From a bacterium (lineage in GTDB: Bacteria; Sumerlaeota; Sumerlaeia; MVZB01): DNA of 5,260 nt. This document shows, piece after piece, positions 1-5,031 of this stretch. The position numbers and the translations under genes were made by a program. Location: NCBI GenBank assembly GCA_023480605.1, contig JAMCWS010000271.1, positions 1 to 5,260 on the forward strand, read 5' to 3'. The stretch's first letter is position 1; every line of letters begins with the position of its first letter. The notes under the pieces were generated by a model. That model worked only from the letters and a program-made list of their open reading frames with translations, did not search any database and was not told where the DNA came from.

Positions 1-396
1 TGGCGCGCCGGGGCGAGCCGGCAGGCGGAAGTAAAGCAGGTCGTGGAGCGTCACCAGCGCCGGTCGGCCCAACCCCAACGGCACAACCCCCTTGGGGCAA
101 AGGACGACGGACGGCCGGTCGGCCCGCAGCCGCCGCGGCGCCAGCCAGTGGTCCCACCGCAGGCGATTGCGTCCCGGCAGAACGGCCGTTTCGACGCCCG
201 GCAGCAGGCGGCGCTGGGCCGGGCTCGAAAGATAGGCGCGCACCCCCCAGCCGGCAGGGGGATCGGCCGCCAGCGCGCGCGTCAGTTCGGCGATGTATTC
301 CCTCACCCCGCCGGCCCGCTCCGAGAGGCCGCGCGCCAGAACGGCCAGCACGGCCGGCGGGGAGGATGTAGATGATGCCGGTTCGATCGGTTCCAT
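1..396 (-). CDS. GT4-type glycosyltransferase, N-terminal part (runs off left edge)
   Basis: Reading the minus strand from the ATG at 396-394 gives 132 uninterrupted codons to the window edge, so the 3' part is missing. The product looks like the N-terminal Rossmann domain of a GT-B fold, family GT4 glycosyltransferase. After a Ser/Pro-rich leader of about 15 residues comes a first beta strand (AVLAVLARGLSE, residues 15-26). It leads into the glycine turn and helix GGVREYIAELTRALA (29-43), where GT4 enzymes usually have GGxxR/Y. Near residues 96-107 is SVVLCPKGVVPL, and at 114-123 LVTLHDLLYF, the typical 'HDL.YF' strand-turn of this family. Such enzymes transfer a sugar from a nucleotide-sugar donor to envelope polysaccharide or lipid precursors in the cytoplasm; the actual substrate cannot be told. 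An in-frame TTG at 450 could extend it by 18 codons, but the family alignment starts after the ATG. The donor-binding C-terminal domain (E-x7-E region) lies outside the window. Confidence 0.82.
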   Translation of the reverse strand, partial: MEPIEPASSTSSPPAVLAVLARGLSERAGGVREYIAELTRALAADPPAGWGVRAYLSSPAQRRLLPGVETAVLPGRNRLRWDHWLAPRRLRADRPSVVLCPKGVVPLGLGRPALVTLHDLLYFRLPARPGAP

Positions 397-444
397 GGGC
401 TGCCACCCGGTCGCCGCCGCGCGTTTCGAGTTGGGTGCGCGTCG

Positions 445-483
445 TATCAAGAAGGCCGCGTCGCGTTCGCGCGGCTTTTGATA
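445..483 (-). promoter_or_regulatory. Bulged inverted repeat / leader hairpin upstream of the glycosyltransferase
   Basis: On the plus strand TATCAA (445-450) pairs with TTGATA (478-483), AAG (452-454) with CTT (475-477), and CCGCG (456-460) with CGCGG (470-474). That gives 14 pairs interrupted only by single G bulges at 451 and 455, around a 9-base loop (461-469). It lies 49 bases upstream of the glycosyltransferase ATG and just downstream of the candidate promoter for that gene, so it would form near the 5' end of that mRNA. It has no T-run on either side, so it does not look like an intrinsic terminator. A leader structure affecting stability or translation, or a DNA operator, are both possible. 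Confidence 0.5.
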
Positions 484-486
484 TTC

Positions 487-515
487 ATGTTAAGTTTTGG
501 CAACTCTGAAAACAA
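487..515 (-). promoter_or_regulatory. Candidate sigma-70 promoter for the glycosyltransferase
   Basis: On the minus strand a TTGTTT hexamer (515-510) is followed after exactly 17 bases by TAACAT (492-487). These match the -35 consensus at 3 of 6 and the -10 consensus at 4 of 6 positions. The elements sit in a local AT-rich patch, and the predicted start of transcription near 480 would give a leader of about 85 bases that begins with the hairpin at 445-483. This is by-eye consensus matching only. Confidence 0.3.
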
Positions 516-556
516 GATCCGATTGGCTCGTACCACAACCGTCCCGGTCACCCGAT

Positions 557-586
557 CCTTCGTGCCTTTGCGGCTCTGTGTGAAAT
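557..586. repeat. Stretch resembling a widespread degenerate intergenic repeat
   Basis: Read on the minus strand this stretch begins TTTCACACAGAGCCGCAAAG and continues with GCACGAAGG. That is the cadence of a degenerate sequence (cacagag...caaag...acgaagg) that I recall from intergenic DNA of many unrelated bacterial genomes. There it often yields spurious predicted peptides containing strings such as SRKGTK or HTEPQRHEG, and both strings occur in minus-strand frames here. Only one copy is present in the window, so calling it a repeat rests on recollection, not on a second copy. Confidence 0.4.
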
Positions 587-857
587 AAGGCATTGCCCGA
601 TCTGGAAAGGCCAAGGCGTTCCGACCACCCCTGGAGAGATGAGACATTACGATTTTGCCGAAAGCAGGGCATTTACTTCGCGTTGACAGTCGGGCGGGCG
701 CACCTTGACTCTGCGACCGACGACCGGGAGTATCGTAAGGGCAGTGTGTGTCTCGTGGCGTAGCCACAAAGTCAGCGCGAACCCTATATAGGCCCCACGA
801 TATGGAAACAAATCCGAAGGCCGGGCGCGGACAGCCCCCGCGCGAAAATAATCGGGA

Positions 858-885
858 TTGAGTTTTGCGCCGGGCGATATTAAAT
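858..885 (+). promoter_or_regulatory. Candidate promoter for the TPR gene
   Basis: TTGAGT (858-863; 4 of 6 to the -35 consensus) is followed after 16 bases by TTAAAT (880-885; 4 of 6 to the -10 consensus). An overlapping alternative, TATTAA, is at 878-883. The patch is AT-rich within GC-rich DNA and lies about 70 bases before the chosen ATG at 955. This is modest consensus support only. Confidence 0.33.
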
Positions 886-943
886 GAGGTTCGGGGTGGA
901 GGGCGGCCGCCGATCGGTTCGCGCACCCCTGGGATGTCGGTCG

Positions 944-948
944 AAGGA
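944..948 (+). promoter_or_regulatory. Ribosome binding site deciding the TPR gene start
   Basis: AAGGA ends 6 bases before the ATG at 955. The in-frame ATG at 949 directly abuts it, with no spacer. The ATG at 934 and the TTG at 865 have no Shine-Dalgarno-like sequence at a normal distance. This favours 955 as the start. Confidence 0.6.
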
Positions 949-954
949 ATGCCC

Positions 955-2016
955 ATGGAGATCAAAGCCGATTGGCTTGGCGCATTGGCCGCCGCCCGCC
1001 GTGGCGACCTGGCGCCGGCCCGCGCGGCGCGCGCCACGGAACCCTCGGGGGTGTTGGCCGATTATTTTTATGGCCGCGCCTTGGTTGAGGCGGGCGATCA
1101 ATTGGACGAAGCCATCGCCGCCTTGCGGGGAGCCGTCGCGCGCGACCCGGCCAATCCCCTGATGATTCACACGTTGGCCCTGGGCCTGGTGCGCCGCAAC
1201 GAGCGCGAAGCCGCCCGTGAGGCCAACCGGATCTGGCGCCGCCACGGCCTGCCTCATGATTTGGACCTGCTGGGCTTGGCGGCGCTCACGTTCGAAATGC
1301 AATTGCGGCCGCTACCGCCGCAGCCCGTGATGACCGACCTGCCCTGGCCGGCGCGCCTGCCTCGTCCCGAACCGCCCGAATCGCCCGAATCACCTGGAGC
1401 GGCGGGCGGCCCCGCGCCCCCACGGCCGGAGGCGTCGGATCTGGCCGCCGAAAACCCGAGCGCGCGCGACAAAATGGCGCGTACGGCTGTGCCAAAAAAG
1501 GCGGGTTGGCACGACCGCCGCCGGCTGAATCGCGCCCTCGCCCGGCTGGAGACGGCCTACGCCGATCATCGGGGACGCGATCTGCTCGAGCAAGCCGCCG
1601 CGTTGGTGGAAGAAGGACTCGAGTCCGCCGAACTGCATCTGCTGGCCGGGATGGCGGCCGAGGAAGCGGGGCTTGTGGACCGGGCCCGTGCCCACCTGGC
1701 GCGGGCGGCGGGGTTGGAGCCGAAAATGCTCATCAGTCGCACCTGCCTGGGGCGGGTTTACTGGCGCGCCGGCTGGTTCGAGCTGGCCCTGGCTTTGTGG
1801 CGCAGCCTACCGGTCGAAGGCCCTTACGACCACGGGCGCCACTACCACCTGGCGCTGGGCCACGAGGCTCTCGGCGACCACGTGGCCGCGCTGGAGGCGA
1901 TGCGGTTCGCCCTGGATCATTTTTTTTTCGACACGCGCCATTTTCACATCGACCGGGCCGCGGAGCGTTGGCGGCTCGCCGTAGCCGCCGCCGATCCCTC
2001 GGGGGCCGGAGAGTGA
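955..2016 (+). CDS. Cytoplasmic TPR-repeat protein with proline-rich linker, function unknown
   Basis: This encodes a 353-residue protein without a signal peptide or membrane segment. It has two helical-repeat blocks. The N-terminal block (about 4-115) contains TPR-like units such as YFYGRALVEAGDQLDEAIAA (37-56), ending in the typical ARDP turn (62-65). The C-terminal block (about 185-345) includes LLAGMAAEEAGLVDRARAHL (229-248), a unit at 258-289 with GRVYWRAGWFELALALW (266-282), and one at 295-322 (HYHLALGHEALGDHVAALEA). Between them is a linker of about 60 residues (118-180) rich in Pro, Glu and Ala with repeated PESPESP. TPR proteins are usually scaffolds for protein-protein contacts; no partner can be named. 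I do not recognise a specific family. The in-frame opening extends back to a TTG at 865, but the Shine-Dalgarno evidence and the helix-forming N-terminus support ATG 955. Codons for residues 323-325 (FFF) form most of a T9 tract. A probable terminator follows, which separates it from the bat genes. Confidence 0.85.
   Translation: MEIKADWLGALAAARRGDLAPARAARATEPSGVLADYFYGRALVEAGDQLDEAIAALRGAVARDPANPLMIHTLALGLVRRNEREAAREANRIWRRHGLPHDLDLLGLAALTFEMQLRPLPPQPVMTDLPWPARLPRPEPPESPESPGAAGGPAPPRPEASDLAAENPSARDKMARTAVPKKAGWHDRRRLNRALARLETAYADHRGRDLLEQAAALVEEGLESAELHLLAGMAAEEAGLVDRARAHLARAAGLEPKMLISRTCLGRVYWRAGWFELALALWRSLPVEGPYDHGRHYHLALGHEALGDHVAALEAMRFALDHFFFDTRHFHIDRAAERWRLAVAAADPSGAGE
1920..1928 (+). 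other. T9 homopolymer inside the TPR coding sequence
   Basis: Nine consecutive T residues span the codons CAT TTT TTT TTC (His-Phe-Phe-Phe, residues 322-325 of the TPR protein). Slippage by one base would shift the frame about 29 codons before the normal stop. The tract stands out in GC-rich coding DNA and could be a site of replication or transcription slippage, or of sequencing error. Confidence 0.8.
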
Positions 2017-2029
2017 AGCCCGAATGCGC

Positions 2030-2071
2030 GCCGCCCGTGAAATCACTTGCGCGGGCCGGCGACTTTTTTTT
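2030..2071 (+). terminator. Probable intrinsic terminator after the TPR gene
   Basis: GCC-GCCCG (2030-2037) can pair with CGGGC-GGC (2052-2060, one bulged C at 2057), giving an 8-bp GC-rich stem. Three bases later comes a run of eight T residues (2064-2071). It starts 14 bases after the TPR stop codon and about 80 bases before the batC-like start. The loop is rather long (14 bases) and can itself form a small GTGA/TCAC hairpin. The position and T-run make rho-independent termination plausible. Confidence 0.55.
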
Positions 2072-2080
2072 ACCCGTTTC

Positions 2081-2096
2081 TGGCCTGTTTGATGCT
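2081..2096 (+). promoter_or_regulatory. Candidate sigma-54 (-24/-12) promoter for the bat genes
   Basis: The sequence TGGCCTGTTTGATGCT matches the RpoN consensus TGGCACG-N4-TTGCW at 9 of 12 defined positions. The near-invariant GG (2082-2083) and GC (2094-2095) are at the exact 12-base offset, and the base before it is a pyrimidine. Transcription would start near 2107 and give a leader of about 43 bases before ATG 2150. A competing reading is a sigma-70 promoter with the -10 hexamer TGTAAT (2101-2106, 5 of 6), but its -35 region (near 2077-2083) matches only 2 of 6. No activator site is identifiable by eye. Confidence 0.42.
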
Positions 2097-2134
2097 ATTT
2101 TGTAATGCGTCGCGCGCGGGCTAACCGCCGCAAC

Positions 2135-2140
2135 GGGGAG
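2135..2140 (+). promoter_or_regulatory. Ribosome binding site of the batC-like gene
   Basis: GGGGAG lies 9 bases before ATG 2150. An in-frame upstream ATG at 2105 has no Shine-Dalgarno sequence. It would also put 15 Arg/Asn-rich residues ahead of the signal peptide, so 2150 is preferred. Confidence 0.65.
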
Positions 2141-2149
2141 AATTGCGAT

Positions 2150-3133
2150 ATGCGCTGGTCGAGCGTCACATTGGTGGGACTCATGGCGGCGGCCGGGGTT
2201 ATGCCGGCCCGGGCCAAATCGGCCCAGGATCTGGCCCGTAAAGGCAATGAGTATTACCGCGACGAACGTTACCAGGAGGCTATCGACAGTTTTCGCGAGG
2301 CCTTGACGCTCGATCCCACCTCGACGGTGATTCAATACAATCTGGGAACGAGCCTGGCGCGCAAGGCGCGTTACGGCGAAGCCGAGCAAGTCCTTTCGCA
2401 ATCGGCCAGTTCCCCCGAATCGGTCAAACGCGGCGATTCCTACTTCAACCTGGGCGTGACCAAGCTGCTTGAGGCGGACGCCTTGAAAGCCGTTCCCGCC
2501 GCACCGACCGGCGCGGCCCCGCCCGCCGCCGTCGCCAATCCTGAAGAACGGATAAAGCAACTGAAGGACGCCCTGCGCGCCTTCCGTGAAACCATCGTGT
2601 GCGATCCCGCCGATCGTGACGCCAAAGTCAACTATGAGTTGACTCAACGGCTGCTGGAACAACTGCAACGGCAAAAGGACACAAAAGACGAAAAGGACGA
2701 AAAAGAACAGCAGAACCGGAATAAAAACGACCAGCAAAACCAGGACAATCAGAAACAGCAGGACAAGCAAGACCAGCAGCAACAAGAACAAAACCAAAAG
2801 AAACAACAGGATCAGCAGGATCAGCAGAATCAACAGAATCAGCAAGATTCGCGAGACCAGTCCGAGCGTGAGAAGCAGAACGAAGGGATCCAGGGACGTC
2901 TTACCCCGACGCCGACGCCCGCGCCGACTGCGGCGCCAACTGCGGCGCCGACTGCGGCGCCAACGCCATCCGAAGGGGGCGAGGGCGGCCAGCCCCAGGA
3001 ACCGTTGACACCCGAGCAGATGGATGCGTTGCGAGTGCTCAACCTGCTCGAAAACGAAAAACCCGAGCAGTTCAAGCAACTATTCCGGTTCGAAGGCCAG
3101 GGGCAGACGCGCCACCCGGATAAAGACTGGTGA
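2150..3133 (+). CDS. batC: BatC-like exported TPR protein with Q-rich and PT-rich segments
   Basis: This encodes a 327-residue protein of the Bat (aerotolerance) system, presumably a periplasmic scaffold that contacts the other Bat proteins. Residues 1-22 are a Sec signal peptide (MRW, hydrophobic core, cleavage near ARA-KS). There is no lipobox Cys. TPR units follow at about 24-58 (GNEYYRDERYQEAIDSFREA, then LTLDP) and 59-90. A third at 96-160 is split by an Ala/Pro insertion (115-130) and ends in DPADRDAKVNYELTQRLLE, close to the 'D.DAKYNLE' ending of BatC TPRs. Residues 172-244 are almost entirely Gln, Asn, Asp, Lys and Glu, and 252-273 is a Pro-Thr-Ala repeat. The C-terminus (288-327) has a predicted helix and ends in PDKDW, like the conserved KDW tail of BatB/BatC-type VWA-TPR proteins. 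There is no VWA domain, which fits BatC rather than BatB. Its stop overlaps a possible GTG of batD and sits 17 bases before batD's likely ATG. Confidence 0.85.
   Translation: MRWSSVTLVGLMAAAGVMPARAKSAQDLARKGNEYYRDERYQEAIDSFREALTLDPTSTVIQYNLGTSLARKARYGEAEQVLSQSASSPESVKRGDSYFNLGVTKLLEADALKAVPAAPTGAAPPAAVANPEERIKQLKDALRAFRETIVCDPADRDAKVNYELTQRLLEQLQRQKDTKDEKDEKEQQNRNKNDQQNQDNQKQQDKQDQQQQEQNQKKQQDQQDQQNQQNQQDSRDQSEREKQNEGIQGRLTPTPTPAPTAAPTAAPTAAPTPSEGGEGGQPQEPLTPEQMDALRVLNLLENEKPEQFKQLFRFEGQGQTRHPDKDW
2663..2881 (+). repeat. Low-complexity Gln/Asn/Asp/Lys-rich coding tract with 9-base tandem repeats
   Basis: This segment encodes residues 172-244 of the BatC-like protein. It is A-rich and clearly lower in GC than its surroundings, and it is built largely of CAG, CAA, AAC, AAA and GAC codons. 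Its best-ordered part (2804-2848) is five tandem 9-base units of the form CARCARRAT encoding QQD or QQN. Such tracts expand and contract easily and probably act as a flexible hydrophilic spacer. Confidence 0.8.
2921..2968 (+). repeat. 12-base tandem repeat encoding a Pro-Thr-Ala-Ala tract
   Basis: Four consecutive 12-base units begin GCGCCGACTGCG and GCGCCAACTGCG, then repeat the pair, the last unit being diverged at its end. G and A alternate at the sixth base of successive units, which points to a 24-base higher-order unit. They encode APTA repeats inside the PT-rich linker of the BatC-like protein. Direct PT dipeptide codons precede the repeat (2902-2920). Confidence 0.85.
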
Positions 3134-3140
3134 GAGGAAG
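3134..3140 (+). promoter_or_regulatory. Ribosome binding site of batD
   Basis: GAGGAAG ends 10 bases before ATG 3151. The alternative in-frame GTG at 3130 overlaps the batC stop and has no purine-rich Shine-Dalgarno sequence before it, so 3151 is taken as the start. Confidence 0.6.
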
Positions 3141-3150
3141 TTGCGGTTCG

Positions 3151-5031
3151 ATGTCTCCGGCGTATCATTGCCCGCGTCTCGTCCCCCTGCTGGTCCTTCT
3201 GGGGCCGGTCCTGTGGATGTCGACCGTCAGCCGGGCCCAAGGGCCGCAGGGAACGATACGGTTCCACGCACAGGTCGACCAGACCCAGGTCGTCGTGGGC
3301 GAGTCCATCACCTACAGCCTGGTGATTGAAAACCCCACCCAGCGCGGCGCGTCGCCGTCGGCGCCCGATTTCGGCGGTCTGGAGGTCGTCTCCGGGCCGG
3401 CCCTCAGTCAGCAATTCATCACCGCCAACGGCGCGACCCGGTCCATCGTCACTTATCGCTGGGAGTTGCGCGCCCCGCGCGAGGGATCCTATGTCATCGG
3501 CCCCTCGCAACTGGCCCTCGGCCAGGCCTACCAAACCGATCCGATTACGGTTGTCGCGGCCCGGCAGCCCCAGCCGCAGTTGCCGCTGGATCTGCAACGG
3601 GATAATATACTACCCGCGCAGACGCAGGACAGCGGGGTGAACGCCATGCTCGACGGCCGCCTGTTTCTGCGCCAGACGGTTTCCAATCCCAACCCCTACG
3701 TCGGCGAACCGGTGCTCGTCAGCATTCAGCTCTATAACGACCGCGTCAACTTCCAGCCCCAGCAGATTCACCCGCCCGACATCCAGGGGGCCGTCGTCGA
3801 AGCCGTTTTCCAGGCCAGCTCGGTCGATTACCAGTTGGTGACTCACTTCGGGCGCCAGTTCCAGGTGGCGCCGATCTGGCAAGCGGCCGTCATCCCCGGC
3901 AAGCCCGGTCCGCTGACCTTCGCGGGTTTCGCCCTCGACGGCGGAATCCCCGTCAACCGGCGAGCCACCGGCGGCGTCGGCGATCCGTTTGACGCCATTT
4001 TCAACGACCCCTTCTTCGGTCCGACCCGCTTGTCGGTCAACCTGCCCGCCCCGCAGGTGAGCCTGAACGTGCGCCCCCTGCCGGCGGGCGCGCCGGCCGA
4101 CTTCTCGGGAACCGTCGGCGCCTTCACCCTGACGGCGGCGACCGACCGCGCGCAGATCAACGCCGACGATCTGGTGACGCTCGACCTGACGCTGGAAGGG
4201 CGAGGCGCCATCGAGCTGGCCTCGCCGCCGATCTTCCCCAAAAACAGCGATTTCGAACTGACCGGCCAGAATTATAAAGTGGAAAAAGAAAACAAAGGGG
4301 GAACGATCGGCGGACGCAAACGCTTCGAGTTCGTGTTGCACCCCAGCCGCCCGGGCAAACTCGAGGTGCCCCCGATTCGTTATTCGCTGTTCGATCCTTT
4401 CACGGCGCAATATCGCACGCTCCAGACCCGGCCGATTGAAATCAACGTCGCCCCCGGCCGCCCGCAGCCGTTGATGAGCGAGATCCGGCCGAAGGGCGCG
4501 GGCGGGGGGGCGCTCACCGAGCGCGACCTCAATTACCTGCTGCCGATCGCCCGGCTCGACACGGATCGTCCCCCCGGACTGATCTTCCACTCGATCCTGT
4601 TTTGGAACGGGCAGCTGTTTGCGCTGGCCTTGCTGGCCCTGGTGATCCAACGCGACCGCCGCCGTAATCGGCTCGATCCGGCCCGCGTCCGCCGCGCCGG
4701 GGCGTGGAGGGCGCTTAAGAAGCGCCTGGCCGCCTGTGCGCAGAAGCGCCGGAAAGGGGCCGGTCGCGAGGAACTGGCCGCCGACCTCGAACACGCGGTC
4801 AGGGCTTTCATCGCCGACCGGTTCGACGTTTCGCCCGAGGGACTGACGCGACCCGAAATCGAACAGCTCCTGCATTCGTGCGCCATGCCGGCCGAGCGGA
4901 TCGCGCGGCTGTGCGAACTGCTCGAAGCCTGCGCCGCCATCCGTTACGCACCGGCCGGCGCGACGGCCGGCGACATCGACCTGTGGAGCCAGGAGATCGC
5001 CGGGCTTCTCAAGGAGTGCCACGCCGAATGA
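3151..5031 (+). CDS. batD: BatD protein (Oxygen tolerance family), membrane-anchored
   Basis: This complete 626-residue member of the BatD family is part of the presumed envelope complex of Bat proteins; its biochemical role is not settled. Residues 1-30 form a signal peptide (core LVPLLVLLGPVLW, cleavage near SRA-Q). A long beta-rich periplasmic part follows. Its first domain (about 35-137) starts RFHAQVDQTQVVVGESITYS, the usual BatD opening. A second at about 170-310 holds NPYVGEPVLVSIQLY (181-195) and the Asp/Phe-rich loop DPFDAIFNDPFFG (278-290). A third (311-434) is the most diagnostic: FSGTVGAFTLTA, then HPSRPGKLEVPPIRYSLFDP (397-416) and a closing TRPIEINV. A transmembrane helix spans about 477-499, followed by RDRRRNR (positive-inside) and a cytoplasmic helical tail (about 505-626) with DLEHAVRAFIADRF and LTRPEIEQLL, typical of long BatD proteins. 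The tail carries several Cys. The stop overlaps the next gene's start (ATGA), indicating translational coupling. Confidence 0.94.
   Translation: MSPAYHCPRLVPLLVLLGPVLWMSTVSRAQGPQGTIRFHAQVDQTQVVVGESITYSLVIENPTQRGASPSAPDFGGLEVVSGPALSQQFITANGATRSIVTYRWELRAPREGSYVIGPSQLALGQAYQTDPITVVAARQPQPQLPLDLQRDNILPAQTQDSGVNAMLDGRLFLRQTVSNPNPYVGEPVLVSIQLYNDRVNFQPQQIHPPDIQGAVVEAVFQASSVDYQLVTHFGRQFQVAPIWQAAVIPGKPGPLTFAGFALDGGIPVNRRATGGVGDPFDAIFNDPFFGPTRLSVNLPAPQVSLNVRPLPAGAPADFSGTVGAFTLTAATDRAQINADDLVTLDLTLEGRGAIELASPPIFPKNSDFELTGQNYKVEKENKGGTIGGRKRFEFVLHPSRPGKLEVPPIRYSLFDPFTAQYRTLQTRPIEINVAPGRPQPLMSEIRPKGAGGGALTERDLNYLLPIARLDTDRPPGLIFHSILFWNGQLFALALLALVIQRDRRRNRLDPARVRRAGAWRALKKRLAACAQKRRKGAGREELAADLEHAVRAFIADRFDVSPEGLTRPEIEQLLHSCAMPAERIARLCELLEACAAIRYAPAGATAGDIDLWSQEIAGLLKECHAE
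5011..5016 (+). promoter_or_regulatory. Ribosome binding site of the batE-like gene, inside batD
   Basis: AAGGAG lies within the last codons of batD, 11 bases before ATG 5028. A second in-frame ATG at 5040 would be 23 bases away, so 5028 is preferred. Confidence 0.6.

Larger units (their letters stand above)
397..954. other. Divergent intergenic region, no convincing gene
   Basis: These 558 bases separate the leftward glycosyltransferase from the rightward TPR gene. The minus strand stays open across much of it, but the translation is rich in Arg/Ser/Pro, matches no family I know and overlaps the 5' end of the TPR gene antisense, so I do not call a protein. The region is visibly less GC-rich than its neighbours in places (481-530, 780-815, 845-890). 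Besides the elements listed separately it holds a short hairpin GTGGC-gta-GCCAC (755-767), a 10-base perfect palindrome CCTATATAGG (783-792) and a 6-bp GC hairpin, GCGCGG/CCGCGC (825-843). None of these has a T-tract or a recognisable riboswitch layout. A small RNA cannot be excluded by eye. Confidence 0.6.

Noticed and set aside
683..711. TTGACA (683-688) as the -35 box of a plus-strand promoter
   Set aside because: It is a perfect -35 hexamer, but at 16-18 bases downstream there is nothing better than a 2 of 6 match to the -10 consensus.
447..1037. Open minus-strand frame of 196 codons across the divergent intergenic region
   Set aside because: It overlaps the 5' end of the TPR gene antisense, has no recognisable domain and an Arg/Ser/Pro-rich composition typical of GC-rich shadow frames, and includes the repeat-derived SRKGTK string.
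2804..2848. Tandem repeats considered as a CRISPR-like array
   Set aside because: The units are only 9 bases with no spacers, are in frame, and encode QQD/QQN within a protein.
1733..3079. Minus-strand frame of 448 codons with a very long Leu/Val/Ile-rich stretch resembling membrane helices
   Set aside because: The hydrophobic part is the antisense reading of the Gln/Asn/Lys codons of the BatC-like protein. The frame also runs through the terminator, the intergenic gap and half of the TPR gene.
3130..3150. GTG at 3130 as the batD start (7 extra residues)
   Set aside because: It lacks a Shine-Dalgarno sequence, whereas ATG 3151 has GAGGAAG at a usable distance and begins a clean signal peptide.
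3610..5022. Minus-strand frame of 470 codons opposite batD
   Set aside because: It lies wholly antisense to a well-supported batD gene, has no recognisable domain, and is explained by the high GC content suppressing stop codons.
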